Part shown: positions 52,788 to 61,572 of the stretch, piece by piece
Layout: each line of letters opens with the position of its first letter
How positions within the stretch are numbered: the first letter of the stretch is position 1
NCBI RefSeq assembly: GCF_002879865.1
Contig: NZ_PNXY01000034.1
Span: forward strand, 1 to 63,812
Reading direction: 5' to 3'
DNA: 63,812 bases
From: Paraburkholderia rhynchosiae
GTDB lineage: Bacteria; Pseudomonadota; Gammaproteobacteria; Burkholderiales; Burkholderiaceae
Position numbers and translations under genes: made by a program
The notes under the pieces: model-generated
The model's input: only the letters and a program-made list of their open reading frames with translations
What the model was told of the DNA's origin: nothing
Databases searched by the model: none

Positions 52788-53782
52788 GTGCACTGGAACA
52801 AATGACCGTCGCTGAACAGGTCGACGCTGTGCGGTCGGGAGATCTACGCGTCGCTGCACGGCTAATTACGCGGGCTGAAAATCGAGACCCAACGGTCCGT
52901 GATACTGTGAAGGAACTCTATCGTTACGGCGGCCGAGCGCGGACTATTGGCATCACTGGTCCTCCAGGAGCGGGCAAAAGCACGCTATTGGATCAACTCA
53001 TAGCAAAGTATCGGCGACAGGAAAAGAGAGTTGGAGTCTTGGCTGTCGACCCTTCTAGTCCGCACTCGGGCGGAGCCCTGTTAGGTGACCGCGTTCGCAT
53101 GAGCCGACACGACTCCGACGCAAACGTGTTCATCCGGAGTATGGCGACGCGAGGTGCCCTCGGCGGTCTGTCGGCGGCGGTAGGTGACGCTCTTACCATC
53201 ATGGACGCAATGGGGCGGGACATTATCATCGTGGAGACTGTCGGCATAGGCCAGAGCGAGATGGACATCATCCGTCACGCTTCATGCATTGTTCTCTTGC
53301 AGACTGCCTTAAGCGGCGACGAAACGCAGGTGTCCAAGGCCGGTGTCCTTGAAATCGGCGACATCTTTGTGGTCAACAAAGTTGATGTTGAAGGAAGCCA
53401 CCGTATGGTCAACGCGCTCAAGGAGATGGTCCACTCCCGCGATGACCGGAATACGATGGAAGGGTGGTATCCCAGTGTCGTTGCAACGGAAGCTACCACG
53501 GGACGGGGAGTCGATGAGTTGTATGAACACATTGAGCGTCGTTTTGATTTCCTCGCTGCAAACCCCGCGGCGGCGCGCGACTTGTCGTTGACTCAATTGC
53601 GCGCCCGCGCCTTTGAGATTGCCAAAGATATGATAGGACGCCGCATCGCGCAAGAATTGGACGGGCATGGGAGTGACCGCCAACTACTGCTCGACGCGTT
53701 GAACCGCGAGATCGACCCATACGAGCTTTCCGATCTCATGTTCTATACGCAATTGGCGCCGTGGGATTCCCACTCAAATTGA
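52784..53782 (+). CDS. meaB: MeaB/ArgK-type GTPase chaperone of the mutase
   Basis: A 332-residue G3E-family GTPase that loads and protects adenosylcobalamin in acyl-CoA mutases. The P-loop is GITGPPGAGKSTLLDQL near residue 53, VDPSSPHSGGALLGDRVRM near 85, the switch region ETVGIGQSE near 151, and the guanine motif NKVD near 200. Start is assigned at ATG 52784, in ATGA overlap with the small subunit. A dedicated chaperone beside a split mutase supports a functional, regulated B12 enzyme. Confidence 0.93.
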   Translation: MSALEQMTVAEQVDAVRSGDLRVAARLITRAENRDPTVRDTVKELYRYGGRARTIGITGPPGAGKSTLLDQLIAKYRRQEKRVGVLAVDPSSPHSGGALLGDRVRMSRHDSDANVFIRSMATRGALGGLSAAVGDALTIMDAMGRDIIIVETVGIGQSEMDIIRHASCIVLLQTALSGDETQVSKAGVLEIGDIFVVNKVDVEGSHRMVNALKEMVHSRDDRNTMEGWYPSVVATEATTGRGVDELYEHIERRFDFLAANPAAARDLSLTQLRARAFEIAKDMIGRRIAQELDGHGSDRQLLLDALNREIDPYELSDLMFYTQLAPWDSHSN

Positions 53783-53879
53783 CCGAACGCCGATCACTCA
53801 GAGGCTTGCTCCACATTGCAAGCGTTATTAATCCGGGCCGTCAGTACTCGCACCACCTTCATGCGAGTTCATTTCATAA

Positions 53880-53896
53880 GATGATATGCTAGCGTA
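53880..53896 (+). promoter_or_regulatory. Degenerate regulon operator before the SDR at 53970
   Basis: GATGATATGCTAGCGTA is a weak reverse-strand match (about 8 of 12 positions) to the island element. It keeps the ATATGCTAGCGTAC symmetry like the palindrome at 14229. It lies 74 bp before the ATG at 53970. Confidence 0.4.
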
Positions 53897-53969
53897 CAAT
53901 GTGTGAATGCGCATCAGAGGGTATGTAGCTTTTTTAAAGTTCGAGCAACTCAATCGATTGGAGCGGAGT

Positions 53970-54761
53970 ATGGAAGCGGGAACCAGTTGGCTTGCCGACG
54001 AGCCGCGATTCAAAGAAGGAGTGTCAATCGTTACTGGGGGAAGTGGCGGTATCGGCCGCGAGATTGCCCTCACACTGGCACGTGCGGGCAGCGATGTTGT
54101 CCTCACGTACGGTCGAAATAAAAAGGCTGCAGAGGAGGTGGCACGGCAGATCACAGCAATGGGACGAAAGGCGGAGATCGCGGCGCTCGCAATCGAGAAT
54201 TCCGAAGACGTGTCTCGCTTCGTCAATGATGTGGCATCGCGCCATTCGGTTTTACACTCCGTCGTCTATGCTTCTGGGCCTGGTCTCCACATGGAATTGA
54301 TTGGCGACATTGACCCGTCGAACTGGGCGAAAGTTATAGCAGTCGACGTCAACGGCTGCTTCAACCTAGTTCATGCCACGCTGCCGCATGTACGAAAAGC
54401 TCGCGGCGCTTATCTCGCAGTCATCACCGCAGCGGTGGAGCGTGTGCCGGTCAGGGATATACAGTCCGCCGCACCCAAAGCCGCTATCGAGATGTTGATG
54501 CGCGGCGTTGCCAAGGAGGAGGGGCGCAATGGCGTACGAGCGAACTGCGTGGGACCCGGATGGATCCGAGCCGGCTTGGGGCAACATGCTATCGACAATG
54601 AACTGACGCCGGAAGCCGTTGCAGCGATCACCAAGGGGATTCCGTTGCGGACTATGGGCGAGGCGCGCGACATTGCCGACGCTGCGCTGTTCTTGCTCTC
54701 GTCTCGCGCTCGCTTCGTTACGGGCCAATCACTCGCTGTCGACGGCGGCATGCAGGCGTAG
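53970..54761 (+). CDS. SDR-fold protein lacking the usual catalytic residues
   Basis: A 263-residue SDR. The cofactor loop TGGSGGIGREIAL is normal, and the C-terminus AVDGGMQA is typical. However, the NNAG motif reads YASG, the catalytic serine is replaced (AVITAAVER), and Tyr-x-x-x-Lys reads SAAPK, so the tyrosine is lost. It may bind NAD(P) and ligand without classical dehydrogenation, or use an enoyl-reductase-like mechanism. ATG 53970 after TTGGAGCGGAG is preferred to an upstream frame extension beginning near the operator. Confidence 0.82.
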   Translation: MEAGTSWLADEPRFKEGVSIVTGGSGGIGREIALTLARAGSDVVLTYGRNKKAAEEVARQITAMGRKAEIAALAIENSEDVSRFVNDVASRHSVLHSVVYASGPGLHMELIGDIDPSNWAKVIAVDVNGCFNLVHATLPHVRKARGAYLAVITAAVERVPVRDIQSAAPKAAIEMLMRGVAKEEGRNGVRANCVGPGWIRAGLGQHAIDNELTPEAVAAITKGIPLRTMGEARDIADAALFLLSSRARFVTGQSLAVDGGMQA

Positions 54762-54792
54762 CGCGTCCCGCGGAGTATATAAGGGTATTGCA

Positions 54793-55122
54793 ATGTCAAG
54801 GCAGCACGTTCGCGATATGACGCGGGCGATCAAGCTGGGAATCAGCTGTGGTAACACGCTGCAAGCGGGCGTTGGGGCTAGGGCTGCCGCTCTAAGGCTG
54901 CTGGATCGAAGCATTCGCTTTGGTCATTGCCGCCTCGCCGCTATCCGGTTTGTCATGGCTGCGGAGTTTGGCGCCGTCATCACCCCGGATCTGGTCAGGT
55001 ACTGCGAAGATGCTGCGGCCACATGTAACGATGCTTCGCTTAGTCAGTCGTTTGCGGCGGCGCTGAAAGGGCTTTTTACTGTTGTCCAGCCACCGCCGCT
55101 ACGAACGGAGGATTGCCAATGA
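54793..55122 (+). CDS. Hypothetical protein, mostly alpha-helical
   Basis: A 109-residue protein beginning MSRQHVRDMTRAIKLGISCG, 31 bp after the SDR stop and co-directional with it. It is alanine-rich and likely all-helical (AAALRLLDRSIRFGHCRLAAIRFVMAAEFGAVI). I recognise no family. It is the last gene before the insertion-sequence debris. Confidence 0.5.
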   Translation: MSRQHVRDMTRAIKLGISCGNTLQAGVGARAAALRLLDRSIRFGHCRLAAIRFVMAAEFGAVITPDLVRYCEDAAATCNDASLSQSFAAALKGLFTVVQPPPLRTEDCQ

Positions 55123-55257
55123 CGTCGCGGGCAGCGTAGGGTGGTGCATCGATGATGACCGCTGTCCGATACGCAACGGGAAGCCGCTCGACGGGAAGCA
55201 TAATACCGAATGACCTCGATGAGACTCGCACTGCGTTCACCCGTGGTAAAAGAAATG

Positions 55258-55599
55258 CTAGTGTTCCGTCGCAGAAATAACTTTGCATAGCCGAGCCACT
55301 TTCTGGAGAATTGAATCGGCAGTCGCGGTCCATACGAACGGCCGGCCGTGCTGGTTGTACTGTTCGATATACCGCTCAATGCTGGTAACGAGTTGGCGCA
55401 CGTTCTTGAACAACCCTCGCCGGATCGCCTGCTGCGTAATCAGGCCAAACCAGCGTTCAACCTGGTTCAGCCAGCTTGAGTAGGTCGGCGTGAAGTGCAT
55501 GGGGTAGCGCGTATGCCTGGTCAGCCACGCCCTGACCCTCGGATGCTTGTATGTCGCGTAGTTGTCGACGATCAGATCGCCGGCGGCGTCACTTCGCAC
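55258..55599 (-). pseudogene. IS630-family transposase, C-terminal fragment
   Basis: About 113 residues of a DDE transposase C-terminal part: DLIVDNYATYKHPRVRAWL, MHFTPTYSSWLNQVERWFGLITQQAIRRG and RPFVWTATADSILQKVARLCKVIS. The final catalytic glutamate region (NQVERWF) is present, but the N-terminal two thirds are missing. It is cut at about 55580-55610, where integrase sequence on the other strand begins. Confidence 0.8.
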
Positions 55600-55607
55600 T
55601 GCGTTGC

Positions 55608-56018
55608 ACGCTGCCGTCGCTGGCCCGAACCGCGCTGGATCAATATCTTCTGCAGCGCGGCCTACCAGTCACGCCGGAACGCTGGAGCCCGGCGACGCCG
55701 CTTGTTGTGAGTCTCGAGGACGATGATGCGCACATCGAAAGCACACGGCTCTGGCGCGTGATGCGACGGTTCTTCGTGCTGGCGGCCGATGCGATCCAGG
55801 ACGAACGACCGGCGACCGCAGAGAAGCTGCGGCGCGCGAGCCCGCATTGGATGCGGCACACGCATGCGTCGCACGCGCTCGCGCGTGGCGCAGAACTGAT
55901 CATGGTGCGGGACAACTTGAGGCACGCTTCGATCTCGACGACTTCGACCTATCTGCACAGCGACGAGGTGCAGCGAGCCCGGCAGTTCGATCAGGCATTT
56001 CGCTCACGGGATCTCTAG
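55608..56018 (+). pseudogene. Tyrosine recombinase/phage integrase, C-terminal fragment
   Basis: About 137 residues of a lambda-type site-specific recombinase. HWMRHTHASHALARGAELIMVRDNLRHASISTTSTYLHSDE includes the Arg-x-x-His box, the second His and the nucleophile Tyr. The N-terminal half, with the first catalytic arginine, is missing at the junction with the IS630 scrap. It is evidence of a past integrative element. Confidence 0.78.
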
Positions 56019-56124
56019 CGGTAGTTGGGAAAAAGTCGCTTATAGCGCTTTCGGTATAAACGTCGGAAATTTCATACCGTCAATTCTTATGATAGGGAAT
56101 TGCACTCACCCTGTTCATAGCCCG

Positions 56125-56931
56125 TCAGCTCACCATAAAGCCGCCATCGACTGCAAGCAGCTGTCCGGTCACATAGCTTGAAGCGGGACTCGCCAGAAAG
56201 AGAATGGCATTTGCGACTTCAAGCGGATCCGCGATGCGTCCAAGCGGAATGCGGTGTTGCCCGATCATAGGTCCACGAATGTTGAAGGAATGGCTGATGT
56301 TCTGTCCACCTTCGGTGCACATACCGCCTGGAAGAACCGAATTGACACGGATGTTGTCAGCGGCGAATTCACCGGCAAGCGTACGTGTCAAGCTGTCGAC
56401 ACCACTCTTCGCGGCATCATAGTGCGCGTTCACGCCCCATAGGGTGGTGCGAACAGAGCCAACCGTCGAGACATTGACAATCGACCCTCCATTGCCCGAT
56501 GAGCGCATCCGCCTTATGGCTTCGCGGGAGCAAAGGAATGAACCGCGAAGCGTGACGTTTTGCATGCGGTCCCATTGCGCAACACTCATGTCGAAGAATT
56601 CCGCCTTGGATCGGTCTGCGGCATTGTTCACGAGGATGTCGACGCCGTTGAAACGAGTGCTGATACGTTCGAACAGCTGCGTTACAGATGCCTCGTCCGA
56701 CACGTCAGCGTGCACGGCAATCGCGCTGCCGCACTGTGCAGCGATTGCTTGAGCGGTGATCTCCGCCGCTTCGAGATTCAGATCGGCGATCACCACATTG
56801 GCGCCCAGTTCCGCAAACAGCATGGCGGTCGTGCGTCCGAGGCCGGACGCTGCCCCTGTCACGACGGCAGTCTTGCCTTCCAGGCCAAAGGTATTCGCCA
56901 GCCGTGTAGCGATCGTTTCCAGTGTGTTCAT
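56125..56931 (-). CDS. Short-chain dehydrogenase/reductase
   Basis: A 268-residue classical SDR with TGAASGLGRTTAML, ADLN (NAD preference), VNNAADRS, STVGSVRTTLWGVNAHYDAAKSG (Ser and Tyr-x-x-x-Lys) and AVDGGFMVS. It lies 20 bp downstream of the P450 gene on the same strand, so it probably oxidises the alcohol made by that P450. ATG 56931 follows AGGGATCCT. Confidence 0.9.
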   Translation of the reverse strand: MNTLETIATRLANTFGLEGKTAVVTGAASGLGRTTAMLFAELGANVVIADLNLEAAEITAQAIAAQCGSAIAVHADVSDEASVTQLFERISTRFNGVDILVNNAADRSKAEFFDMSVAQWDRMQNVTLRGSFLCSREAIRRMRSSGNGGSIVNVSTVGSVRTTLWGVNAHYDAAKSGVDSLTRTLAGEFAADNIRVNSVLPGGMCTEGGQNISHSFNIRGPMIGQHRIPLGRIADPLEVANAILFLASPASSYVTGQLLAVDGGFMVS

Positions 56932-56950
56932 AGGATCCCTGTAGTGAGAT

Positions 56951-58168
56951 TCAGGCGGCAACCGGCGCACGCCATTTCAACGGAACGGTGATCACGCAAT
57001 TCACCATACCTGCATGGAAGCGAGGCGCATGGTCCGGCTGCGGTTCGAATTCTGGTATGCGCCGGAACCATTCCTCGAGGAAAATCCGCAATTCGCTCCG
57101 AGCGAGATTTGCACCGGGACAACGGTGTGGACCATTACCGAATGCAGCATGGATGTTCGAGGTACGGTCGAATTTCACCGCAAGGGGGTCCGTATAACGT
57201 CGTTCGTCCATTCCGTGAAGCAACGGCCGGACATAGACACGGTCACCCTTCCTGAATTGCACGCCCTTGTATTCGTAGTCGCGCATCACCAGTCTTCCGG
57301 TGCTGGAAGGCGCAAACACCCTCAGGAATTCCTCCACCGCCTTCGGAATAAGCTCTGGCTGTTTGGACAACTGCTTGCGATGGGCAGGGTTATGCGCGAG
57401 GAAGTTTGCGGCGAAGCCCATCGTGGAGGTCACGGTATCGAGCCCGCCGAAAAGGACGTTGAACAGGACGCCGCGCATCTCCGCATCGCTGATATCGCGG
57501 CCGAACACCTTAGCGTGCACGATCGCGCCAACGAGATCATCACCAGGCCTTACTCGACGCTGCCTGATGACGTCGTCCAGGTACTCGCTCGTCATTCTGA
57601 ACGCCCATGCCGTCGCATGTTCGTCTTTGGGACGCACTGTCTGCTCAGTCCATTCCAGCAATCTGTCCAGATCCGAAAGCGGCAGATCGACAATTTTCAT
57701 GAAAAGCTGGATCGGCAGTTTCAGCGCAAAATCGGCGACGAATTCACACTCACCGCGCGCCTTGAAGCCTTCGATCAGGTCAACCGCGAGTTCCCGTATA
57801 TCGACCTCGAGTTCCTTGACCGGTTTCGGCATAAAGTGGCCGCTAATGATCTTTCGATATTCGGCGTGCTCGGGCGGGTCGGCTTCAAGCGGCAGAAGCC
57901 GCATCGGCTTCGAGGTGGCTGGAAGTACAACCTCTGTCATCGAAAACGGATCATGGTTGCGCTGGACAAACTCGATGTCTTCCGCGCGGGTGACGATCCA
58001 GTGGCCGCCGTTGTGAGGGGTCCAGACGATGTCCGGCCCCTCGTGCAACTTTTCCCACGCGAGATTGAGATTCTCCTCACCGCCGGGAGGCCGATAAAAG
58101 TCCCAGTCGACCACCCGCTCTGGCGGAACATGAGCAGGCGTCTCCATCCGTGTCTCCGAACGTTTCAC
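56951..58168 (-). CDS. Cytochrome P450, P450cam (CYP101)-like
   Basis: A heme-thiolate monooxygenase of 405 residues. The I-helix reads LFGGLDTVTSTMGFAANFLAHNPAHR, the K-helix Glu-x-x-Arg is in AVEEFLRVFAPSS, and the heme loop is AFGNGPHRCPGANLARSELRIFLEEW. The GGLDTV helix and C-terminal layout resemble P450cam and other terpene hydroxylases. A class I enzyme needs a ferredoxin and reductase, and none is seen nearby. The GTG at 58168 follows AAGGGGAG with good spacing; ATG 58147 (398 residues) after GGAGAC is the alternative. It is divergent from its likely TetR regulator. Confidence 0.9.
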   Translation of the reverse strand: MKRSETRMETPAHVPPERVVDWDFYRPPGGEENLNLAWEKLHEGPDIVWTPHNGGHWIVTRAEDIEFVQRNHDPFSMTEVVLPATSKPMRLLPLEADPPEHAEYRKIISGHFMPKPVKELEVDIRELAVDLIEGFKARGECEFVADFALKLPIQLFMKIVDLPLSDLDRLLEWTEQTVRPKDEHATAWAFRMTSEYLDDVIRQRRVRPGDDLVGAIVHAKVFGRDISDAEMRGVLFNVLFGGLDTVTSTMGFAANFLAHNPAHRKQLSKQPELIPKAVEEFLRVFAPSSTGRLVMRDYEYKGVQFRKGDRVYVRPLLHGMDERRYTDPLAVKFDRTSNIHAAFGNGPHRCPGANLARSELRIFLEEWFRRIPEFEPQPDHAPRFHAGMVNCVITVPLKWRAPVAA

Positions 58169-58231
58169 TTGATGCTCCCCTTCGAAATTCTGGAAGCGCT
58201 TATCCGCGCAGCCGAGTGATTACCGTAACGA

Positions 58232-58306
58232 AACGATACGGTATCGTTCTTTTGACAACGACCACATTGGTGGTTTACCTATATGTACAAAATTCGTATA
58301 TACGAA
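58232..58306. promoter_or_regulatory. Two palindromic operators between P450 and tetR
   Basis: AACGATAC-G-GTATCGTT (58232-58248) and TTCGTATATACGAA (58293-58306) are perfect inverted repeats in the 187-bp divergent intergenic region. They are typical of TetR operators for a divergently transcribed repressor and target. They differ from the TATG-N5-ATACKATA element, so the P450 unit probably has separate control. Confidence 0.7.
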
Positions 58307-58355
58307 CGAATATCAGATCAATGGCCGGTGAAATCGCAATGTTGAGGGGACAGGA

Positions 58356-59021
58356 TTGACGACGAAAAGCGGTTCTCCAGAAATGTCCGCTGCGGCGCGT
58401 AGGCGGACCGGTCGTCCTTCGCAGAGCTTGACGGGCGAGCTGCACGAACATTATCTCGACGTTGCGCTTGGGATGTTCCTCGCGCACGGATACGAGGGGG
58501 CAAGCATCGAAGCGATCGCTACCGCCGCACAGGCGGGAAAAACATCGTTCTATCGGCGCTTCGGGAATAAGGAAGAGCTGTTCAAGGAAGTAGTACGGCG
58601 GGAGATTGCCGACGTGCGTCTGGCTCTCTACGCCGACGAATTCCGGTCCGGCGGCGGCGGGCGGCAGCGACTAGCGAATCTGGTGCACCGATGCCACGAA
58701 CTCGTGACAGCGCCGGGCTACGTTGCAGTGCTGCGCGTTGTGGTCGCTGAGTTGCCTCGCTTTCCTGAGTTGGCTCAGTACTGGCAAACCCACTCCGACG
58801 ACTTTCGTGCTTCGCTTGCCGTGCTGTTAAAACAGGCGACTGAAGAGGGTTGGCTGTGCGTCCCGGCTCCGGAGATTGCTGCGCTTGGACTCGCGTGCCT
58901 TGCCTTCGGTGGGTCACTACCGCTGTCGCGCGGGACGGAACTTGACGAAAACGAACGCAATGCCTGGCTTGAATCGGTCACTGAGCTTCTGTGGCGTGCT
59001 TGGCGACCGCTAGCTCGATGA
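58356..59021 (+). CDS. TetR-family transcriptional regulator
   Basis: A 221-residue regulator. The helix-turn-helix is ALGMFLAHGYEGASIEAIATAAQAGKTSFYRRFGNKEELFKEVV at about residues 36-79, followed by an alpha-helical ligand-binding domain. Translation probably starts at TTG 58356, just after GAGGGGACAGG; the next ATG (58383) has no ribosome site. Divergent from the P450 gene with two palindromes between them. The ligand is perhaps the P450 substrate. Confidence 0.85.
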   Translation: MTTKSGSPEMSAAARRRTGRPSQSLTGELHEHYLDVALGMFLAHGYEGASIEAIATAAQAGKTSFYRRFGNKEELFKEVVRREIADVRLALYADEFRSGGGGRQRLANLVHRCHELVTAPGYVAVLRVVVAELPRFPELAQYWQTHSDDFRASLAVLLKQATEEGWLCVPAPEIAALGLACLAFGGSLPLSRGTELDENERNAWLESVTELLWRAWRPLAR

Positions 59022-59052
59022 ATACAAATTAACTCCCAGCACGAGATTCGAG

Positions 59053-59843
59053 ATGATAAAAAGCGCTTCCAGCGAAATACTGAAAGATCTGTTCGGCGTT
59101 GACGGTCAGAGCGTCGCCGTCGTCGGCGCAGCGACGGGCTTCGGACGAGCTGCGACCATGCTACTGGCGAGCCTTGGTGCACAGGTCGTCGCAGTCGCAG
59201 ATGACGCGCAGAAACTGAACGCTGTCGTCAGTGCCGCCCAAGAGGCGGGGGGGAACGTCTGCGCAATCCATACCGATGTCACAAGCGAGTCTGCCGTAGC
59301 TTCCGCTTTTGCGAAAATCCGTGAACGCAACGGCCGCCTCGACGCGTTAATCAATGCACACACGTTTCTTGGCCGCGCGACGTTGCCTGACGCAAGCGTC
59401 TCGCATTGGCAGCAACATTTCGACCAGAACGCGTTACCTGTTTTTCTGGCGTGCCGCGAAGCCATCAAGCTGATGCTCGCGGCCGGAAAACCCGGCGGAT
59501 CGTTAATGTGACAACGATAGGTTCGCAAGTACCGGTTCTTATCGGCAACGCCGGCTATTCGGCGTCAAAGGCAGCGGTAAATATGTTATCGAAGAACATC
59601 GCGCTCGATCATGCGAAAGACGGAATCACCGTCAACTGCATCTTGCCGGGCCCAATGATCACTGAGGACACCGCGCGGATGTCGGCACCCCCATCGGGGC
59701 CCGGCGCGGTCCCTGAGCGCTACCCGCTCGGCCTGATGAAACCGGAGGACATCGTTGCACTGTTGTTGCCCTTGCTCGGTCCGTCCGGTCGATTTATCAC
59801 AGGGCAATCCTTCATAGTCGATTCCGGATTCTTCATTGCATGA
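59053..59843 (+). pseudogene. SDR-family gene with a frameshift
   Basis: An SDR whose first half (GVDGQSVAVVGAATGFGRAATMLLASLGAQVV, DALINAHT) runs to TGA 59511. The second half (RIVNVTTIGSQVPVLIGNAGYSASKAAVNMLSKNIAL ... FIVDSGFFIA) is in a different frame from about 59495. One base near 59495-59500 separates the two. Catalytic Tyr-x-x-x-Lys is retained in the second half, so the damage looks recent or is a sequencing error. It follows tetR by 31 bp. Confidence 0.75.
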
Positions 59844-59856
59844 GGCAACACGCAAA

Positions 59857-60080
59857 ATGAACAGCGCTGCCGCTTCATGGTTCGATTGGGCTGTGACACA
59901 ACCATGGCGCTCGCACTTTACCGACGACAGCAGAACGCCCGTCCACTACATTTCGTGGAATGCCGACGATGGCCAAACTCCCGGCTTGCTGTTCGCCACG
60001 GTTTTCTCGGACACAGTCATTGGTGGGACTTTACCCTTCCAAGTTTGCAAGCTGATACCTGATGACGAAACTGTGCAACC
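59857..60080 (+). pseudogene. Alpha/beta-hydrolase, N-terminal fragment, frameshifted
   Basis: MNSAAASWFDWAVTQPWRSHF...GLLFA continues in another frame as HGFLGHSHWWDFTLP, the oxyanion-hole HG motif region of alpha/beta hydrolases, after an indel near 59998. The similarity ends near 60080 and the rest of the gene is gone. It starts 14 bp after the frameshifted SDR, so both came from one operon. Confidence 0.6.
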
Positions 60081-60204
60081 GCGTTCGGTAAACCCGGGGC
60101 AAAAAAACGGCCTTCGGGGCCGAGCCACTTATTGGGAACCGGCGCGCATATTCCATCAAGGCCTTGCCGTCAAAAGCGGCTGACTCGCGAGAGGCCGGAT
60201 ACAT

Positions 60205-60552
60205 TTACGCAAACTGCTTCGTCGCACAGGGCTCGCTTGCAAAACCGGGGCGGACCATACATTTTTTTCCGTCGATCTCTTTCATTACGTCCAGCTCGAG
60301 AACCCGGTCCGCCAGCATCTTCTTCACTCTGGCGTTCTCCTGCTCCAACTGCTTGAGCCGCTTCACGTCGGCGGCTTCGAGCCCGCCGAAATGCTGGCGC
60401 CAGTTGTAGATCGTCTGCTCGCTGATCCTATGCTTCTTTGCGACCTCGGCGACCGGCGCCTTGTCTGCCTCACGCAGGATCGTGACCATCTGCTCGTCGG
60501 TAAGCCGCCTCTTTGTCACGACTTCCTTTCTCCTCGGAAGCCATTCTCTCAA
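60205..60552 (-). mobile_element. IS3-family transposase OrfA
   Basis: Helix-turn-helix protein of the IS3 OrfA type: RRLTDEQMVTILREADKAPVAEVAKKHRISEQTIYNWRQHFGGLEAADVKRLKQLEQENARVKKML, with the leucine-zipper tail. The start is probably GTG or ATG near 60552-60519. OrfB, the DDE transposase, is not found downstream, so the element is incomplete. Confidence 0.82.
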
Positions 60553-60583
60553 GTTTCAGCTGGTCCGAAAATTCCAAGGCAGG

Positions 60584-60817
60584 TCACTTGCATCGTCGCC
60601 GAAGCGGTTGACTGCCTGCCTGATTGAAGGCCGCGTCGGGCTTTTCAATGATACGGGCCTTGTTACGGTCGAACTCATCAAGTACAAGTTGAGGGACAAT
60701 CAACTCAAAGTCACCGCTGCTGACCAAGTCTTCGACCGCAGCGATAACGGGCTGCTCGCGATAGTCCTTCCCAAGATCGAGCCAGACGCACGTATCTACC
60801 GAAAGTCGTATCGGCAT
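60584..60817 (-). pseudogene. PIN-like (DUF4935) domain protein, N-terminal fragment
   Basis: From ATG 60817, MPIRLSVDTCVWLDLGKDYREQPVIAAVEDLVSSGDFELIVPQLVLDEFDRNKARI is the opening of a PIN-like ribonuclease domain, with Asp in SVDTCVWLD and a second acidic patch in LDEFDRNK. Such genes occur in toxin-antitoxin-like or phage-defence settings. Truncated after about 60 residues near the IS3 fragment. Confidence 0.6.
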
Positions 60818-60849
60818 TGCCCGTCTCCGAAGGTAACAACGCGACGATT

Positions 60850-61408
60850 TTACGGCAGCGCGAATTGCAATTGATTGCAACGGCGGCCTTGCGCTATTTG
60901 CCCATCACCGCCTTTTTCAGCTTCACACGGCTTGCATGGTCCCGCCCAATCCCAGCTATCGCCCTTTTGGACCAGCTTGGGAAAGCCGCTGGCGGCTCGA
61001 GTGGTCGCACAGGTCGGCCAGCGCTTATTGAAAGTCCGCACGATCATCCGATCCGGGGGCAGAAACTTGTCAAACCATTGCGGCCCGCCATCCTTCTGGA
61101 TCATATCCACAGCCATGATTTGCACGCCCGCCAGCGGTATATCCGTGAAGTTGCTCGGACAGGCGGACTCAAGCGCCTTAATCTCAGGCGTTGTCGCACA
61201 ATGCGGTCTTTGTCTGCGGCTCGCACTGCACCCACGCGATGGCCTCTGCCGCAGATGATGCGGGGGCCTTGGAATTGATGGATGACCAACAGCTATCGAA
61301 CCATTGCTGGCCAGTCTGATAGAACCATCTGCTGTGCCCGGCGTAGGCCACGCCCGCAGCAATCACCAGAAACCCCAATGCGGTTGTCCCACTATCGTTG
61401 TTGCTCAT
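60850..61408 (-). pseudogene. Hypothetical exported or membrane protein, apparently frameshifted
   Basis: MSNNDSGTTALGFLVIAAGVAYAGHSRWFYQTGQQWFDS...CEPQTKTALCDN (61408 to about 61190) continues in a second frame as TPEIKALESACPSNFTDIPLAGVQIMAVDMIQKDG...DSWDWAGPCKPCEAEKGGDG. Several cysteines and an N-terminal hydrophobic segment suggest a secreted or anchored protein. Alternatively the first frame simply ends at 61184. Function unknown. Confidence 0.4.
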
Positions 61409-61572
61409 CTTGGCCCAGCTTGTCTTTTGTTGTTTGCCTTTTGGCGTAGGCATTATCAGCGGTTGGCGTGATCCGTGGCAATCGTCCATGCGTGGTGGCT
61501 TCAGTCTGTGGGGGTCTTGGCCCAGAAATAGAAAAAAGCTCTCGGACGAAACCCGGAGACCCTTATCTAGTC

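Noticed and set aside
57014..58219. 401-residue open frame antisense to the P450 gene
   Set aside because: The opposite strand has all P450 motifs; this frame has no family pattern.
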